From the NCBI GenBank assembly GCA_036250195.1, contig JAVHZZ010000009.1, forward strand, positions 96,581,771 through 96,645,770: DNA of 64,000 bases. Reading direction: 5' to 3'. The notes beneath the pieces were generated by a model. That model ran no database searches. It had not been told where the DNA came from and saw only the letters and a program-made list of their open reading frames with translations. This stretch comes from Mixophyes australis. Lineage: Eukaryota > Chordata > Amphibia > Anura > Limnodynastidae. A program made the position numbers and the translations under genes. Of the stretch, positions 35,841-46,030 are shown piece by piece (positions within the stretch are counted from its first letter, which is position 1; every line of letters starts with the position of its first letter).

Positions 35841-38800
35841 TGAGACTAAAAACTGTTTCTGTTCAGCAGGACTTTGGTACCAGGGGGCCCCTGGGAGGGA
35901 CCTAGGGACCATGCCCCTCACCCTAAATCAGGCTCTGCTCACAGAATTTAAAATGTAAATGCAGGGTAGCTTATTCAGATACAGATACAACTCAGATACA
36001 ACAAATCACATTCTATTTAAGGAAACCCATAAAGAGGTTGGCATATGATGGTGCAATAGGACTCTTGCTCAAAGTCACCAGTATGTGTGCAAAAAGGGTT
36101 GTTGCTCACAACAAAAAGAAATACAAGTGAAAACAGTTGGTGGTAAGAGCTGATGCCAAAAAATGATAAAAAGCTTTTAAACCCAAATCCATAGTATTAT
36201 TAGAATACATGGAATGAATATCTATGGTAACCAAGATCAAACTTGTCTGCAAACTTTTAAGCTTACGTAAAAAATTATAAGTCGCCTGTAAACATGTAGG
36301 AATATTTTATATTAGTGGCTTTAAAAAAATATCAATAAATTGTACCAGTGATTAATATCCAATTTACATTTAGGACTTGTGCTAATGTTATGGCAATGTA
36401 GCGATTAGTATTTAGATTATAAGGTTGTAACTGGTATTTATTTTTCTTGATTTCTCATAAACTTTTCAACTCTACATTTCACTTTGTCTTTGAAACAAGG
36501 GGTCTCTTGTTTTCCTTGGGCTCCAGGGGTTAGAATAGCCATTTTATGGCCTCTCCAATCCAGACAACAACTAGGAAGTGTAATTGAGTCCCGTGTCCTA
36601 TTGGGTCCGAGGCAACTGTCATGTTTGCCCCTTTATTACAACAGTCCTGAATGCATCCACCTAGCAAAAGAGTCAGGAAAGTTTCTGTTCCAAGTTCCAA
36701 TAACTTCATAGAACTAACAAACGTACTATGTGCATACTGCAAACTATGGTTCACTGCAATTTTCTGCAAAAGGTGGCTATGGGTTCATTTACGTGAGCTT
36801 TATGAAAAAGTTGCTCACGACACAAAAACACTCATGGGAATGAACAGGCTGGCTGCAGTGTCCATAAATGAGATTACTCCCCCGAAATCTTGTGTATGTA
36901 GAAAGGAACCTTCCCTCTTTCTGATAAGCACTTGAAACTTGTATATATATATTTGTGGATGTAATTACTAGCTCTTCTATAGAAGGTCACTTGAATTTAA
37001 TACTAGGCTAAAATAGGCTGGCAAATATTAGTCACAGGATGTTAAGCGATTAAGTTCATAACGATGATGAAGTTTTGTAACTATTTCCAATGGGCTACGG
37101 TACAGAAGTAATTTTCATTTGTGTAGTGAACAGAGATTCTCTCAGTGTAATCTTGTTTCATGAACTTCAGATGGGGTTGATTAATGAACCATTAATCTAA
37201 TCTAACTTAATCTCCTAAAACTCCATCTAATTGCACTGCTTCCGTAACAAAGTAATGGCATTAGATTAAGCCTACAGCAACATGGATTGTTTTTTCAGGT
37301 TTGCAAGAAGTGTTGCATGAAGGAGCCCAAAATACAATCACCTGTTTGATCCAATTTACACCTGCAAGGCTGAAAAAACTTGTGTGGTCCTAACCCTATT
37401 AATGCAATTGGAAACCCTTCTGTGTAGCCCTTGCCTAAAAGGTGCATGTGGAGTGAACTATAAGTGTACTACCCATATATTAACCATGACTCTAGTGAGT
37501 AGCATGATAGACATCTTAGCATGCTAATTGACCCAGATAATATGCTAAACAGCCTGGGCAATATGCTAATTGCAGAAACTATAGAAGCACTGACATGGAC
37601 TGGCAGGGGATGGACAGAGCGCTATTTGGTACGCTATTAGCATATAGAATTTCCTTTGTATCTAATGGCTGGGGGTTTTCTGCTATTAACGGATTAATAT
37701 TAAGTGGCTACGCTACAGCTGAGAGAGAGAGACTTCTCCATCCTTCTACTATGTAAAACTATCAAATTCCATTTGCTCAAATTTTTCATACCACCACTTC
37801 TAAATTTTCAATTTGACCTTGACCACTATATTTTTTCTTGGCTTAATATCATGCTAATATAAAATGTCAGGAGTGCACCATACTACATTTGAGAATTAAT
37901 TTTGACATGTACAGTGTACATATCATTTGATCTGACAAGAGTGTTAATTTAACTGTTCTGCTCCATTTTAATACATTAATTTAGCGACATGCAGAGCCAA
38001 AGTAAACTTTTACCTCACTGTGTGGCTGTGCGTGCCACATTAACATATTCCCTGTGATGTCACTTTAAATACATGATTTTTAAGTTGGCAAGTCAGAGTG
38101 TGGCATGAATAATGCAACAGGCCTATCAATAATTTACATCATTATGTTCCTAAGTTAACTATGGCAAAATAATTTATGTTTTGTGGCGTGATGATACCCT
38201 TGGAAACTGTCACTACCTTCTATTTTGAGTTTTTAACATAAAATCATAATTCTCCAATCCACTAGCCTACAATACAATAGGTTCTCATAATCAGATATAC
38301 CACTTTGAACTAAGGAGCATATTTACAAATAACCACATTTTTGACACAATCATTTTCATTTCTTATTGCAATGATAAGGAATGAAAGATTGTGACTATTT
38401 CTGAAAATTGTTCTGACGGAACAGCTGTCACGATAAACGGCAATCCCGGTGAACAACTATCTTCTATATGGTCACTATCGCAAAGTGGCCACTTTTGCGA
38501 TAGTAACTGGAGGGTAGAGCAGGTAGATGCAGTGAGGGATCCCAAGATCCCTCTACCGCAATACTCTCCCCATAGGCTTCAATGGCTAACGCCATCGTTC
38601 CGACATCAAGCACAAGTTCCGAAATCCTATGATTTTTGGAACTTGGTAAATTATACTAAATAGAAACCTATGGGGACTGCTTTTGTATAATTTAACAGTG
38701 GGACTGCAGCAATTATAAATAGCTGAAATCCTTAATATTGCAGTGGATTAGGAGCTTCTTAAGTAGGCCCCTAAAGGTTTCCTGTGAGCGTACAATGAAT

Positions 38801-39152
38801 TGCACTGATCTGTAATGTTCTGTAAACCTTATTAGTTCTACAGTAATGAAGACATGTAGACTTTAGGTTTATTTATATCTTTGGAAGTTTTAAAAAAATT
38901 GTTAATCACAGCATGAAATAAATCCCAAAGTACAATAAACCTGCAACAGTATTTTCTGTGAATTATATTACGCTCAGACTTTGACAGCCTTTAATCTACA
39001 CTCCCTGTGAGAATGATGTGGCTGGCAAGGTATGCTGCAATTTGTAGTTCTACAACAGCTTGGGGTCTAAAGATTGTGCATTGCCAGGTTAAATGAAGCA
39101 GTGCATTTGTTCTCTCAATAAAGTTATACAATGTTAACATTGAACAGAAGGA
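35841..39152. other. Intergenic, upstream of EOLA1
   Basis: No gene is supported in 3.3 kb. Open frames at 36484-36935 (+) and 38391-38663 (+) have no recognisable domain and overlap opposite-strand frames. About 38310-38770 may be a decayed repeat. Confidence 0.4.
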
Positions 39153-39169
39153 CTTCTGGGAATTGTAGT
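39153..39169 (-). promoter_or_regulatory. ZNF143/Staf-type motif, likely EOLA1 promoter
   Basis: On the minus strand this reads ACTACAATTCCCAGAAG, matching the ACTACAANTCCCA core bound by ZNF143. It lies 173 bp upstream of the EOLA1 ATG in a stretch with CTCTCTCTCC tracts and no TATA box. A weaker version (ACTACAAATTGCAGCAT) lies near 39031-39050. Promoter function is inferred. Confidence 0.55.
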
Positions 39170-39338
39170 GTTCCGTTATCCAATTGTCTAGTGATCTGGA
39201 AACATTTCCGCAGCCTGTCTCTCTCTCTCCCTCTAAAACTGAGTTATGGGAAAGTGTACACTGCAATCAGCGGCAGCTTTAGATAAGTGATAAGTTGTTT
39301 CAGCCAGACAAGATATACTGCAGCGAGCTGTAGACTGA

Positions 39339-39629
<291 letters not shown>

Positions 39630-39683
39630 TAATGAAATTTTTACATTGAAAAGTCACATTTAACACATCACTGTTTTAGACAC

Positions 39684-40125
39684 ATTGGGGCGTTTTCAAT
39701 TGTGAGCGTTAACGCTGAAAAACGAGCGCTCGAAAAATATTACCGTTTATACGGTAATATTGCGCGCGAAAAGCGTTAATACGGTAGTTTACTCGCGGAA
39801 TTTCAGCTCGCAGCTCAGGGAGCAGCGAGCTGAAATTCCGCGAGTAATTACCATATTAACGCTAAGATTTTTTGAGCGCTCGTTTATTAGCGTTAACGCT
39901 AACAATTGAGTACGCCCCATTGGGGCATATTCAATTGTCGCGGATTTCCGCGGCGTTAAAATTACTACCGTTATTACGGTAGTAGTTGGCTGGATTTAAG
40001 CTCGCGGCTCAGGGAGCTGAAATCCAGCGAGGAAATTACCATTTTTTCCGCGCACTATTACTGTAATAACGTTAATAGTGCGCGAGATTTTCGGCGTTTC
40101 TGCCGACAATTGAATATGCCCCATT
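39684..40125. repeat. Two tandem palindromic MITEs in the EOLA1 intron
   Basis: Element A is 39687-39918 and element B is 39922-40122. Both start with GGGGC and TTCAATTG and end with CAATTGA and GCCCC, and both are strongly palindromic. ATT occurs at 39684-39686, 39919-39921 and 40123-40125, so the shared middle ATT serves both. The related element at 19598 shows the same TACCGT/ACGGTA interior motifs. Confidence 0.88.
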
Positions 40126-40402
40126 ATATACTATGGTATGTGTTTCTCTTCATCCTTGTCTAATATTGAGGGAAATCTCACCAGCACTTCCCAGTTTGAA
40201 CCATTGCACAGATGATGCATTTTCTACCTTTAGTCTACCTGATCCCCAGAAGTTGGCTTTCTGACATAAGCACGTTTGGTTCTACCAGTAGCACTGTTTA
40301 ATTTTACTAATGATTGCAAAACAACATCAAACACTGGTTTTCAAATCCGTCCTAGGAGGACAAGCAAATGAATCACTCATTGTCTCTTTGTTACCTAAAC
40401 AG

Positions 40403-40614
40403 GTCTTGTGGACATTGGTGATACATGGCAATGTATGGATGATGTCTCCACTGAGGATTCCCTAGAACTTGAAAGTAAAGCACTGTTGACAGGTCTCCAA
40501 GGCAAATACCTCACTGTTGTATCTAATGCCAGGTGGCTATTGCAACCAATCCCTGCAAGAGGTGCAAAAGACATTTGGGAAATGACCATACCAGATGAAT
40601 TAATTCCTTGCTGA
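40403..40614 (+). CDS. eola1: EOLA1 exon 2, C-terminal half
   Basis: It follows the acceptor CTAAACAG and completes the split glycine codon as GLVDIGDTWQC. It continues with LTGLQGKYLTVVSNARWLL, then QPIPARGAKDIW and the end PDELIPC with TGA at 40612-40614. This matches the C-terminal half of EOLA proteins, where the VISNPRWLLEPIP motif is conserved. Exon lengths 253 + 212 give 465 nt, a whole number of codons. The intron is 808 bp and is largely filled by the MITE pair. Confidence 0.95.
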
Positions 40615-40759
40615 CTTTATGGCAAGATGTCAATTACAACTGTTTTGGTTTTTTTTGTCGAAAGCATTGACCCAGATGCATTTTGGATTCAATCATCTGT
40701 CAAAAATTGGCAACATAGCAAGTCTATAATTGTAGAAATGTATTGATATCTGTCTACAT

Positions 40760-41003
40760 CAGTGATGGGCAACAGGGTCTTTCTCAGAGCCTTTACCTGC
40801 AGCCCCCCCGGCTCATTCCTGGTTTATTATCAGATTTGTATTTTATAGCTTGTAACACTTGTTTAAAATGCCAACTGATAGGTTTTTAGAGATAGTTATT
40901 TCTTTCTTTTATTAAATGTATTGTTTTAACTTATTACTGAGAATAAGGATAATAAGAGGGCTGCTCATACAGCCCCTGACGTGTATCAGGTTGTCTATCA
41001 CTG
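40760..41003. repeat. hAT-type MITE in the EOLA1 3' UTR
   Basis: The ends are CAGTGATGGGCAAC and GTTGTCTATCACTG. The flanking 8-mers GTCTACAT and GTCTACTC agree at 6 of 8 positions. The interior CTGCAGCCC and GGCTGCTCATACAGCCCC matches the non-autonomous hAT style seen at 63344. Confidence 0.8.
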
Positions 41004-41070
41004 GTCTACTCCATCTCCTTAGCCGACAGCCCCTTCCTATTCATGGAGTTTTTAATGCCTCTATAAGGGT

Positions 41071-41099
41071 AATAAACTAGTTTTGTATAAAGCAATAAA
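41071..41099 (+). terminator. eola1: EOLA1 poly(A) signals
   Basis: AATAAA occurs at 41071-41076 and 41094-41099, followed by a TG-rich stretch (AATGTTTGTTGTGTTATG). This gives a 3' UTR of about 0.5 kb that includes the hAT MITE. Confidence 0.65.
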
Positions 41100-41208
41100 A
41101 AGCGTCTTGTGCTTTAGAAATGTAATGTTTGTTGTGTTATGCCTAAAATAACAAGTTTAGCTTATGTGCAATACACAGCCATATAGGAATATGCTGATAT
41201 ATTAAAAT

Positions 41209-41426
41209 CATACTTGCCTACTCTCCTTGAATTTCCGGGAGGCTTCCGAATTTCAGGGAGTCCTCCCAGAAGAGTAGGCAAACGTCCCGGATCCTAAAGA
41301 ATGCCGAAATTCACGGCATTGAATATCAGGGGCGGGGCTTAATCACCCTCAATAAGAAGCCAACCCCCGCTATCCAATGTCCTCTAGGATCTCCCGGAGG
41401 ATAGAGACACAAAGTTGGCAAGTATG
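41209..41426. repeat. hAT-type MITE of the CATACTTGCC family
   Basis: Ends CATACTTGCC and GTTGGCAAGTATG, with internal CCGGGAGG and CCTCCCAGAAG segments. The flanking 8-mers share ATTAA only. Related to 33539 and 42232. Confidence 0.75.
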
Positions 41427-41470
41427 ATTAACTACAAACTTTGTCGCACACGTTTAGCTACCCAGTCTAG

Positions 41471-41649
41471 GGTTATAATTACTAAGTAGTGGTTCCGATG
41501 AACCGCCGATTCTCGACGTTTTGCCGTAATTTTTTAAAATGGCAATCTTATTAAAGACGAAGTCTGATGGGCTTTGGCATTTTAAAAAATGATGGTAAAG
41601 TGCAGAGAATTGGTGGTTCACCAGAACCGCCACTTAGTAAATATAACCC
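41471..41649. repeat. Palindromic MITE
   Basis: The arms GGTTATAATTACTAAGTAGTGG and complement surround AAAATGGCAATCTTATTAAA. It is the same family as 53473-53646 in the HSF intron. Its right end abuts the MITE at 41653. Confidence 0.75.
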
Positions 41650-41652
41650 CAG

Positions 41653-41824
41653 GGGGTAAATGTATCAACTGGCAATTTTTTCAACTTGCCACTATTCGGC
41701 AGTGAAAATTAAAAGCAGCAATGGCTGTAAAGGCATTGTTTTGCTTTTAAAGTCATTGCCACTTTAAATTTTCACTGCCGAATAGCGGCGAGTTGAGAAA
41801 ATTGGCAATTGATACATTTACCGC
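41653..41824. repeat. Palindromic MITE, CAG duplication
   Basis: Ends GGGGTAAATGTATCAACTGG and CATTTACCGC, with long arms. CAG flanks both ends (41650-41652 and 41825-41827). The first 15 bp match the MITE end at 4132, while the interior differs. Confidence 0.82.
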
Positions 41825-42231
41825 CAGGAGCGCATATGGCTATGTCCACAGTTTTGTTTTTATTGCAGGCTTTTGTATTTTGTAATGATATTTGACCTGC
41901 CACACCCATTTAACATCTGTCTGCTGCGTGAAGAGACAGATATAAATCGGTTTCATTTGTTAATTTTATGCTACAAAACATGTTTAGGGGCCTATTTATC
42001 AAACACTTGTATCCAGTTTTGATACGAGTGAAAATAACAAGATAAATACATATAAAAGTTTGTTTGCATCAGCATAAACAGTATGGACGTTGTGATAATC
42101 GTAGGCAGTGTATACACATTCTTATTTTTCATGTATTGTTTGCTATCCATATAAATAAGAATGTGTATAAATGAGTATAAAAAACATTCTCTTTTTACGT
42201 AGCTTTGCATTGAACAAGGATATTCTTATTC

Positions 42232-42412
42232 CATACTTGCCAACTTTTCGTGGGATGAAATCGCTATTCACTGCATTGGCTTAGGGATGCCAATTGTGTC
42301 TTTAAGTCCGCCTCTGCCCAGGATTCAAGAGGGTGTCTGCTTTCCCAGGAGTCTGAGAGGACTTGTCGAAATTCTGGACCTCTCAGACGTTCCGTGAGAA
42401 TAGACAAGTATG
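42232..42412. repeat. hAT-type MITE of the CATACTTGCC family
   Basis: Ends CATACTTGCCAACTTTTCG and GACAAGTATG. The flanking 8-mers TCTTATTC and TTTTATTC agree at 7 of 8 positions. Confidence 0.78.
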
Positions 42413-43590
42413 TTTTATTCTAGTGTACTCCAGTGAACTTATACAAGTTCATATGATTATAAAAGTGTCAGTTTCATTTGATCTAAAATCACTTCTCTTC
42501 TATTGACATATATCTTCCCATTTGTCAGTTTTGATATATCTCCTAGAGCTGGAGTACACGTTAGTGTCTACCCTGTCACTATGGTGTGCATATCACAACT
42601 ATATCCCAGAGATTGATGTTTATATAAAGTCTGCTCCATCCACACATGGCTGAATACAGTGTAATGCTACATTTCAAATTTAATTGAACTTTCTAAAATT
42701 TATTTTAAAAATATAGCACGTCCCATACCTTTATAGTAGGGTTCTCCCAAACAGCCACATAAGTTTAATAGACAACACTACTCTAAAGGAACTATAGTCA
42801 CCAAATTCCTTAAGTGCTACCCAGTCCCGTGGAACGCTGTCTCAGCACTGAGCCACCCTGTTCACTCCTACCAGCTAGGCAGGGAGAAATTCCAATGTTC
42901 TCTTGCTAATAGCTGGGACACAAGGTAACCATGTCCGCAAAGATTTTAAAAGCTGCAGACAAGCACCATCCTGGACCAGTCCAAAAGAAGCTTTAACCCC
43001 TTGTCAGTATGTCCTGAAGTAGAACACACAGTGATTGACTGAGTTCCCCCTTTTAAGTCCAACCTGGTTCTCACAGTGGTGTGCTTTCGGTGGGGTCTGA
43101 TTTCAGATAAGATGTCCCAAAGGATTGGATACCAGCTTATGTGAGGGAGGCCACTGAGCCTCCCCTAGGTCCTTGGATTGCAGCAGGCACTCTGTGGATA
43201 GTGGCTGTGGGAAGTCTTGGTGAAGAACTAAGAACACCCATTTGTCTGGCCATAGGATAACTCAATTAAGTCACTTTCAGTTAACCCCTTATTGTGTTTT
43301 TGGGGGAAAGTTGTCCTATAGCTGATCAACACTTCCTCCACAACATGGCAAATTCTAGGGGTGCCTTCAGGTGACTGTCCTTACAGCCTGAGGTAACAAT
43401 AGCTCTTAGAGGACATGTTTGGGGAATCTAGCTGTACCTAAGGAACCCACCTGATGTCATTTAAGAACAAGTAAAACAACATGTATAACAGTATATAGTC
43501 GGTTAGCAAAAGCAATTGACAACCCCTTCTGCACTTCAACATCCACTGCAGCAGTAAATACACTATTGACTAACACACAAGTCAAGACAT
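42413..43590. other. Intergenic
   Basis: No gene is recognised. About 42780-43440 is GC-richer and LTR-like in texture, but no TG...CA ends or duplication could be fixed. Confidence 0.35.
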
Positions 43591-44198
43591 AAATACAATT
43601 ATAATATAAGTGAGTTTTTCTGTCCTGTATATCCTCCAAAAGAACAAACAAAATAATACTTACATTCAAGAGTTTCTTGACAAATGATGGTTCTTCTAAA
43701 ATCTTCTAGTCCAAGCCTCGCTTTGATCATTGTTTTCCTGGTTGACGGATCCAAGTCTCGTTTTCAACATCAACCAGGACAAAAAACAATAGATACTAAT
43801 GCTAATAAACCTCAAACTAGATCACCAGTATTTCTCCCATCACACTATTCTAATAAACCAAATATATGCAGAGAATATACATCCAGGCTACGGCAGCCTG
43901 GTGATTAACACAACACCATCTATGTGCACTGGCAAGAATCAGCTCTTTGGTGGAAGTGTGATCAGAAAGAATTTCATTACCTCTATTATTTCTTGGATGT
44001 GTATATGTGAAGAATTGTCTCCTGTTTACTATTATATACAGTGCTGCACTATGTCTCTATTTGTATTTTCTTTTCCATGTAAATAACATTTTGAGGATTT
44101 GAGAAGAACCATCGTTTGTCAACAAACCCTTGAATGTAAATATTATTTTGTTTTGGGGGTAAACAGCGCAGAAAAACTCACTTATATTGTATTCGTAT
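43591..44198. repeat. Foldback element with ~110-bp inverted arms
   Basis: The left arm (43591-43705) and right arm (44092-44198) are inverted copies. Shared blocks are AATATAAGTGAGTTTTTCTG, AACAAAATAATA(C/T)TTACATTCAAG and TGATGGTTCTTCT-type sequence, with scattered mismatches. A roughly 390-bp unique interior lies between. Open frames inside (43684-43908 and 43799-44086) are unrecognised. The class is unknown. Confidence 0.7.
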
Positions 44199-45687
44199 AT
44201 AGTCGGTGTTACATTACCAGCTGAGAGGAGATATCAGCCGGGCATAACTAACACACACATTTATATCTGCTAAGTTATGCGCTACATTTTAATGTTTTCC
44301 TAGTAGTTTAGCATAGGATAGTATGGTAATATAACCTAACAAGAGCACATCCTATGGTTGCTATGGTGTCCATACGCAGGGTGAGTGTGGTGATTTATGT
44401 CAGTTTTGGCCACACATACATGTACATGTGCACCCAGGCAGATTAAACCTTGGCATCATAAGTGTAGTCAGACATTTACAGTATGTCAGATGTGGTCATT
44501 GTCTAGTCTCATTTGTCATCTCTCCTGATTGACATCTGACCTCAATTAACATGATTAATGCAAATAGGACAGTGGAGGGCATCAGTCGGCCCACCGAAGA
44601 CTTCTCCTGCGGTCCCCAGCCTGCTGCTCCCGATCTCCCTTATTCTCTGCAGCTGACAATATGAGGCAGATTCAGCTGATCGCGATGTGACACGATGTGT
44701 CTCTGGAGCAGTCTGTGGAGACACATTACCTCAGAGTTTTTTCAGCAATCTCTGCTCAGTTTCCCTCACGTCCCATACAGGAGTGCAGACAAATGAGCGA
44801 AGATTTCTTATCTTAACACCCGGCAATATGTGCATCTAAATATCGAGTATCTAAAAACCTCACGTCAAATTGAATCTGCCTCTAAGAGTGAATGGGAGCA
44901 GCTAGCTTCCTTGTCATGTGACCTCTTCTGGACATTGCAGGGAGATCACACAGCCCAACCAATCAGAGAAGGGGAGGAGTTAGTGAGGTGCATTCTGGGC
45001 TCCTGCTGTTCAGGTAAGTGTGTAGAGGTCTGTGGAGAGATGTGTGAAGAGGTCTGTGGAGCATGTAGGGAGGTCTGAGTGGTAAATAGGGGAGTTTTGG
45101 AATACATGTTGGGGGCATTTTGTGACAAGTGGTCTGAGAACATGTACAATTTAGAAGCAAGTGGGCATATGGGTACAATTGGGATGAATAATGTGTGGGT
45201 GCCAAAGTTTACTTTTGAAATTAAGTGTAACATGCGTTGCTTTTGGAAGTTGGAAGGCTACATGTGCGTGCTAGAAAGGGATCATAAAATTGTGTGGCCT
45301 AATGGAATAATGACACTGAATACTGTATATCTGTAACCATTGTTTTAGTTTTGACAACACATTCCCATATATTTAATTTATAGTATTTTCTAGATTCACT
45401 TTTTCTTATGAATATCATTTCTTGTTGGCATGCACTTTCTGCCATGTGTTAAGCAGACATGCTGTGAGGATGGCAGAATTCTTGGATAGTCATAAACTGA
45501 TCCACATCATTGAAGGATATATATAGAAGGGATTGCAGTATGGCATCATCGACAGAATGTAAGCTTTAACACTTGCTGGATGTTAGTGCATTAGCGGCCA
45601 GACAGACAGAATGTTTGTTGGTGAGGGAAAAGCTATAGGTTATGATAACTGGCAGCCAGTACTATTTGCACTGCATAAATATTCATA
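44199..45687. other. Intergenic with promoter-like and splice-like signals
   Basis: 44958-45015 holds an NF-Y-like box (ACCAATCAG), GTGCATTCTGGG and a strong donor-like CAG|GTAAGTG near 45012. It could be a first exon of an unidentified plus-strand gene, but no continuing exon was found. The 82-codon frame across it has no known domain. Confidence 0.3.
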
Positions 45688-46030
45688 TTAGCTGCTTTTA
45701 ATTTTATCATATTTAGGGATCCATCTAATGTCTGTGCTACAGTGACATTTTCTGTATGGTCTTGTAGCTGATGTGAATGACTGATTGCTTCTTAATTGGA
45801 AGGAATCGGCTTTGAAACTCTGAGACGTAGAATAGTTCTCAAACAATTCTTTTGAGGAGGCTACACACATTTGTTCATTGGTCTGGCAATCAGTCTTGTC
45901 ACAATGTTGGATGTCTTGCATTTCTTCCTCCTTCAATACCTTACCATCTACCTTCAGGACTTCAATAAACTTATTAGGACACAAGTTCTTAGTCATGGTT
46001 TTGTGATTTCTGGAGAGTCCAGTACAAAAA
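45688..46030 (-). CDS. Putative terminal coding exon, unknown gene
   Basis: A minus-strand frame opens directly after a good acceptor (TTCTTCCTTTTCAG, AG at 46032-46031) and runs about 114 codons to TAA at 45688. It includes the segments NLCPNKFIEVLKVDGKVL, EEEMQDIQHCDKTDC and YRKCHCSTDIRWIPKYDK. The codons look protein-like (GAA, AAG and GAC rich), and the frame is long for such AT-rich DNA. I do not recognise the family. No upstream exon, start or nearby poly(A) signal was found. It lies between EOLA1 and the HSF gene and could be a rapidly evolving gene or a chance frame. Confidence 0.4.

Noticed and set aside
34449..35958. Three overlapping plus-strand frames of 464-499 codons
   Set aside because: They are one 20-bp satellite read in three phases and all spell the same 20-residue cycle. 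There is no unique domain.
36484..36935. Small secreted-type protein gene
   Set aside because: No signal peptide, domain or splice context; overlapping open frames exist on both strands.
43684..43908. Signal-peptide-like frame (LALIIVFLVDG)
   Set aside because: It lies inside the inverted-repeat arm of the foldback element, so the hydrophobic start is probably fortuitous.
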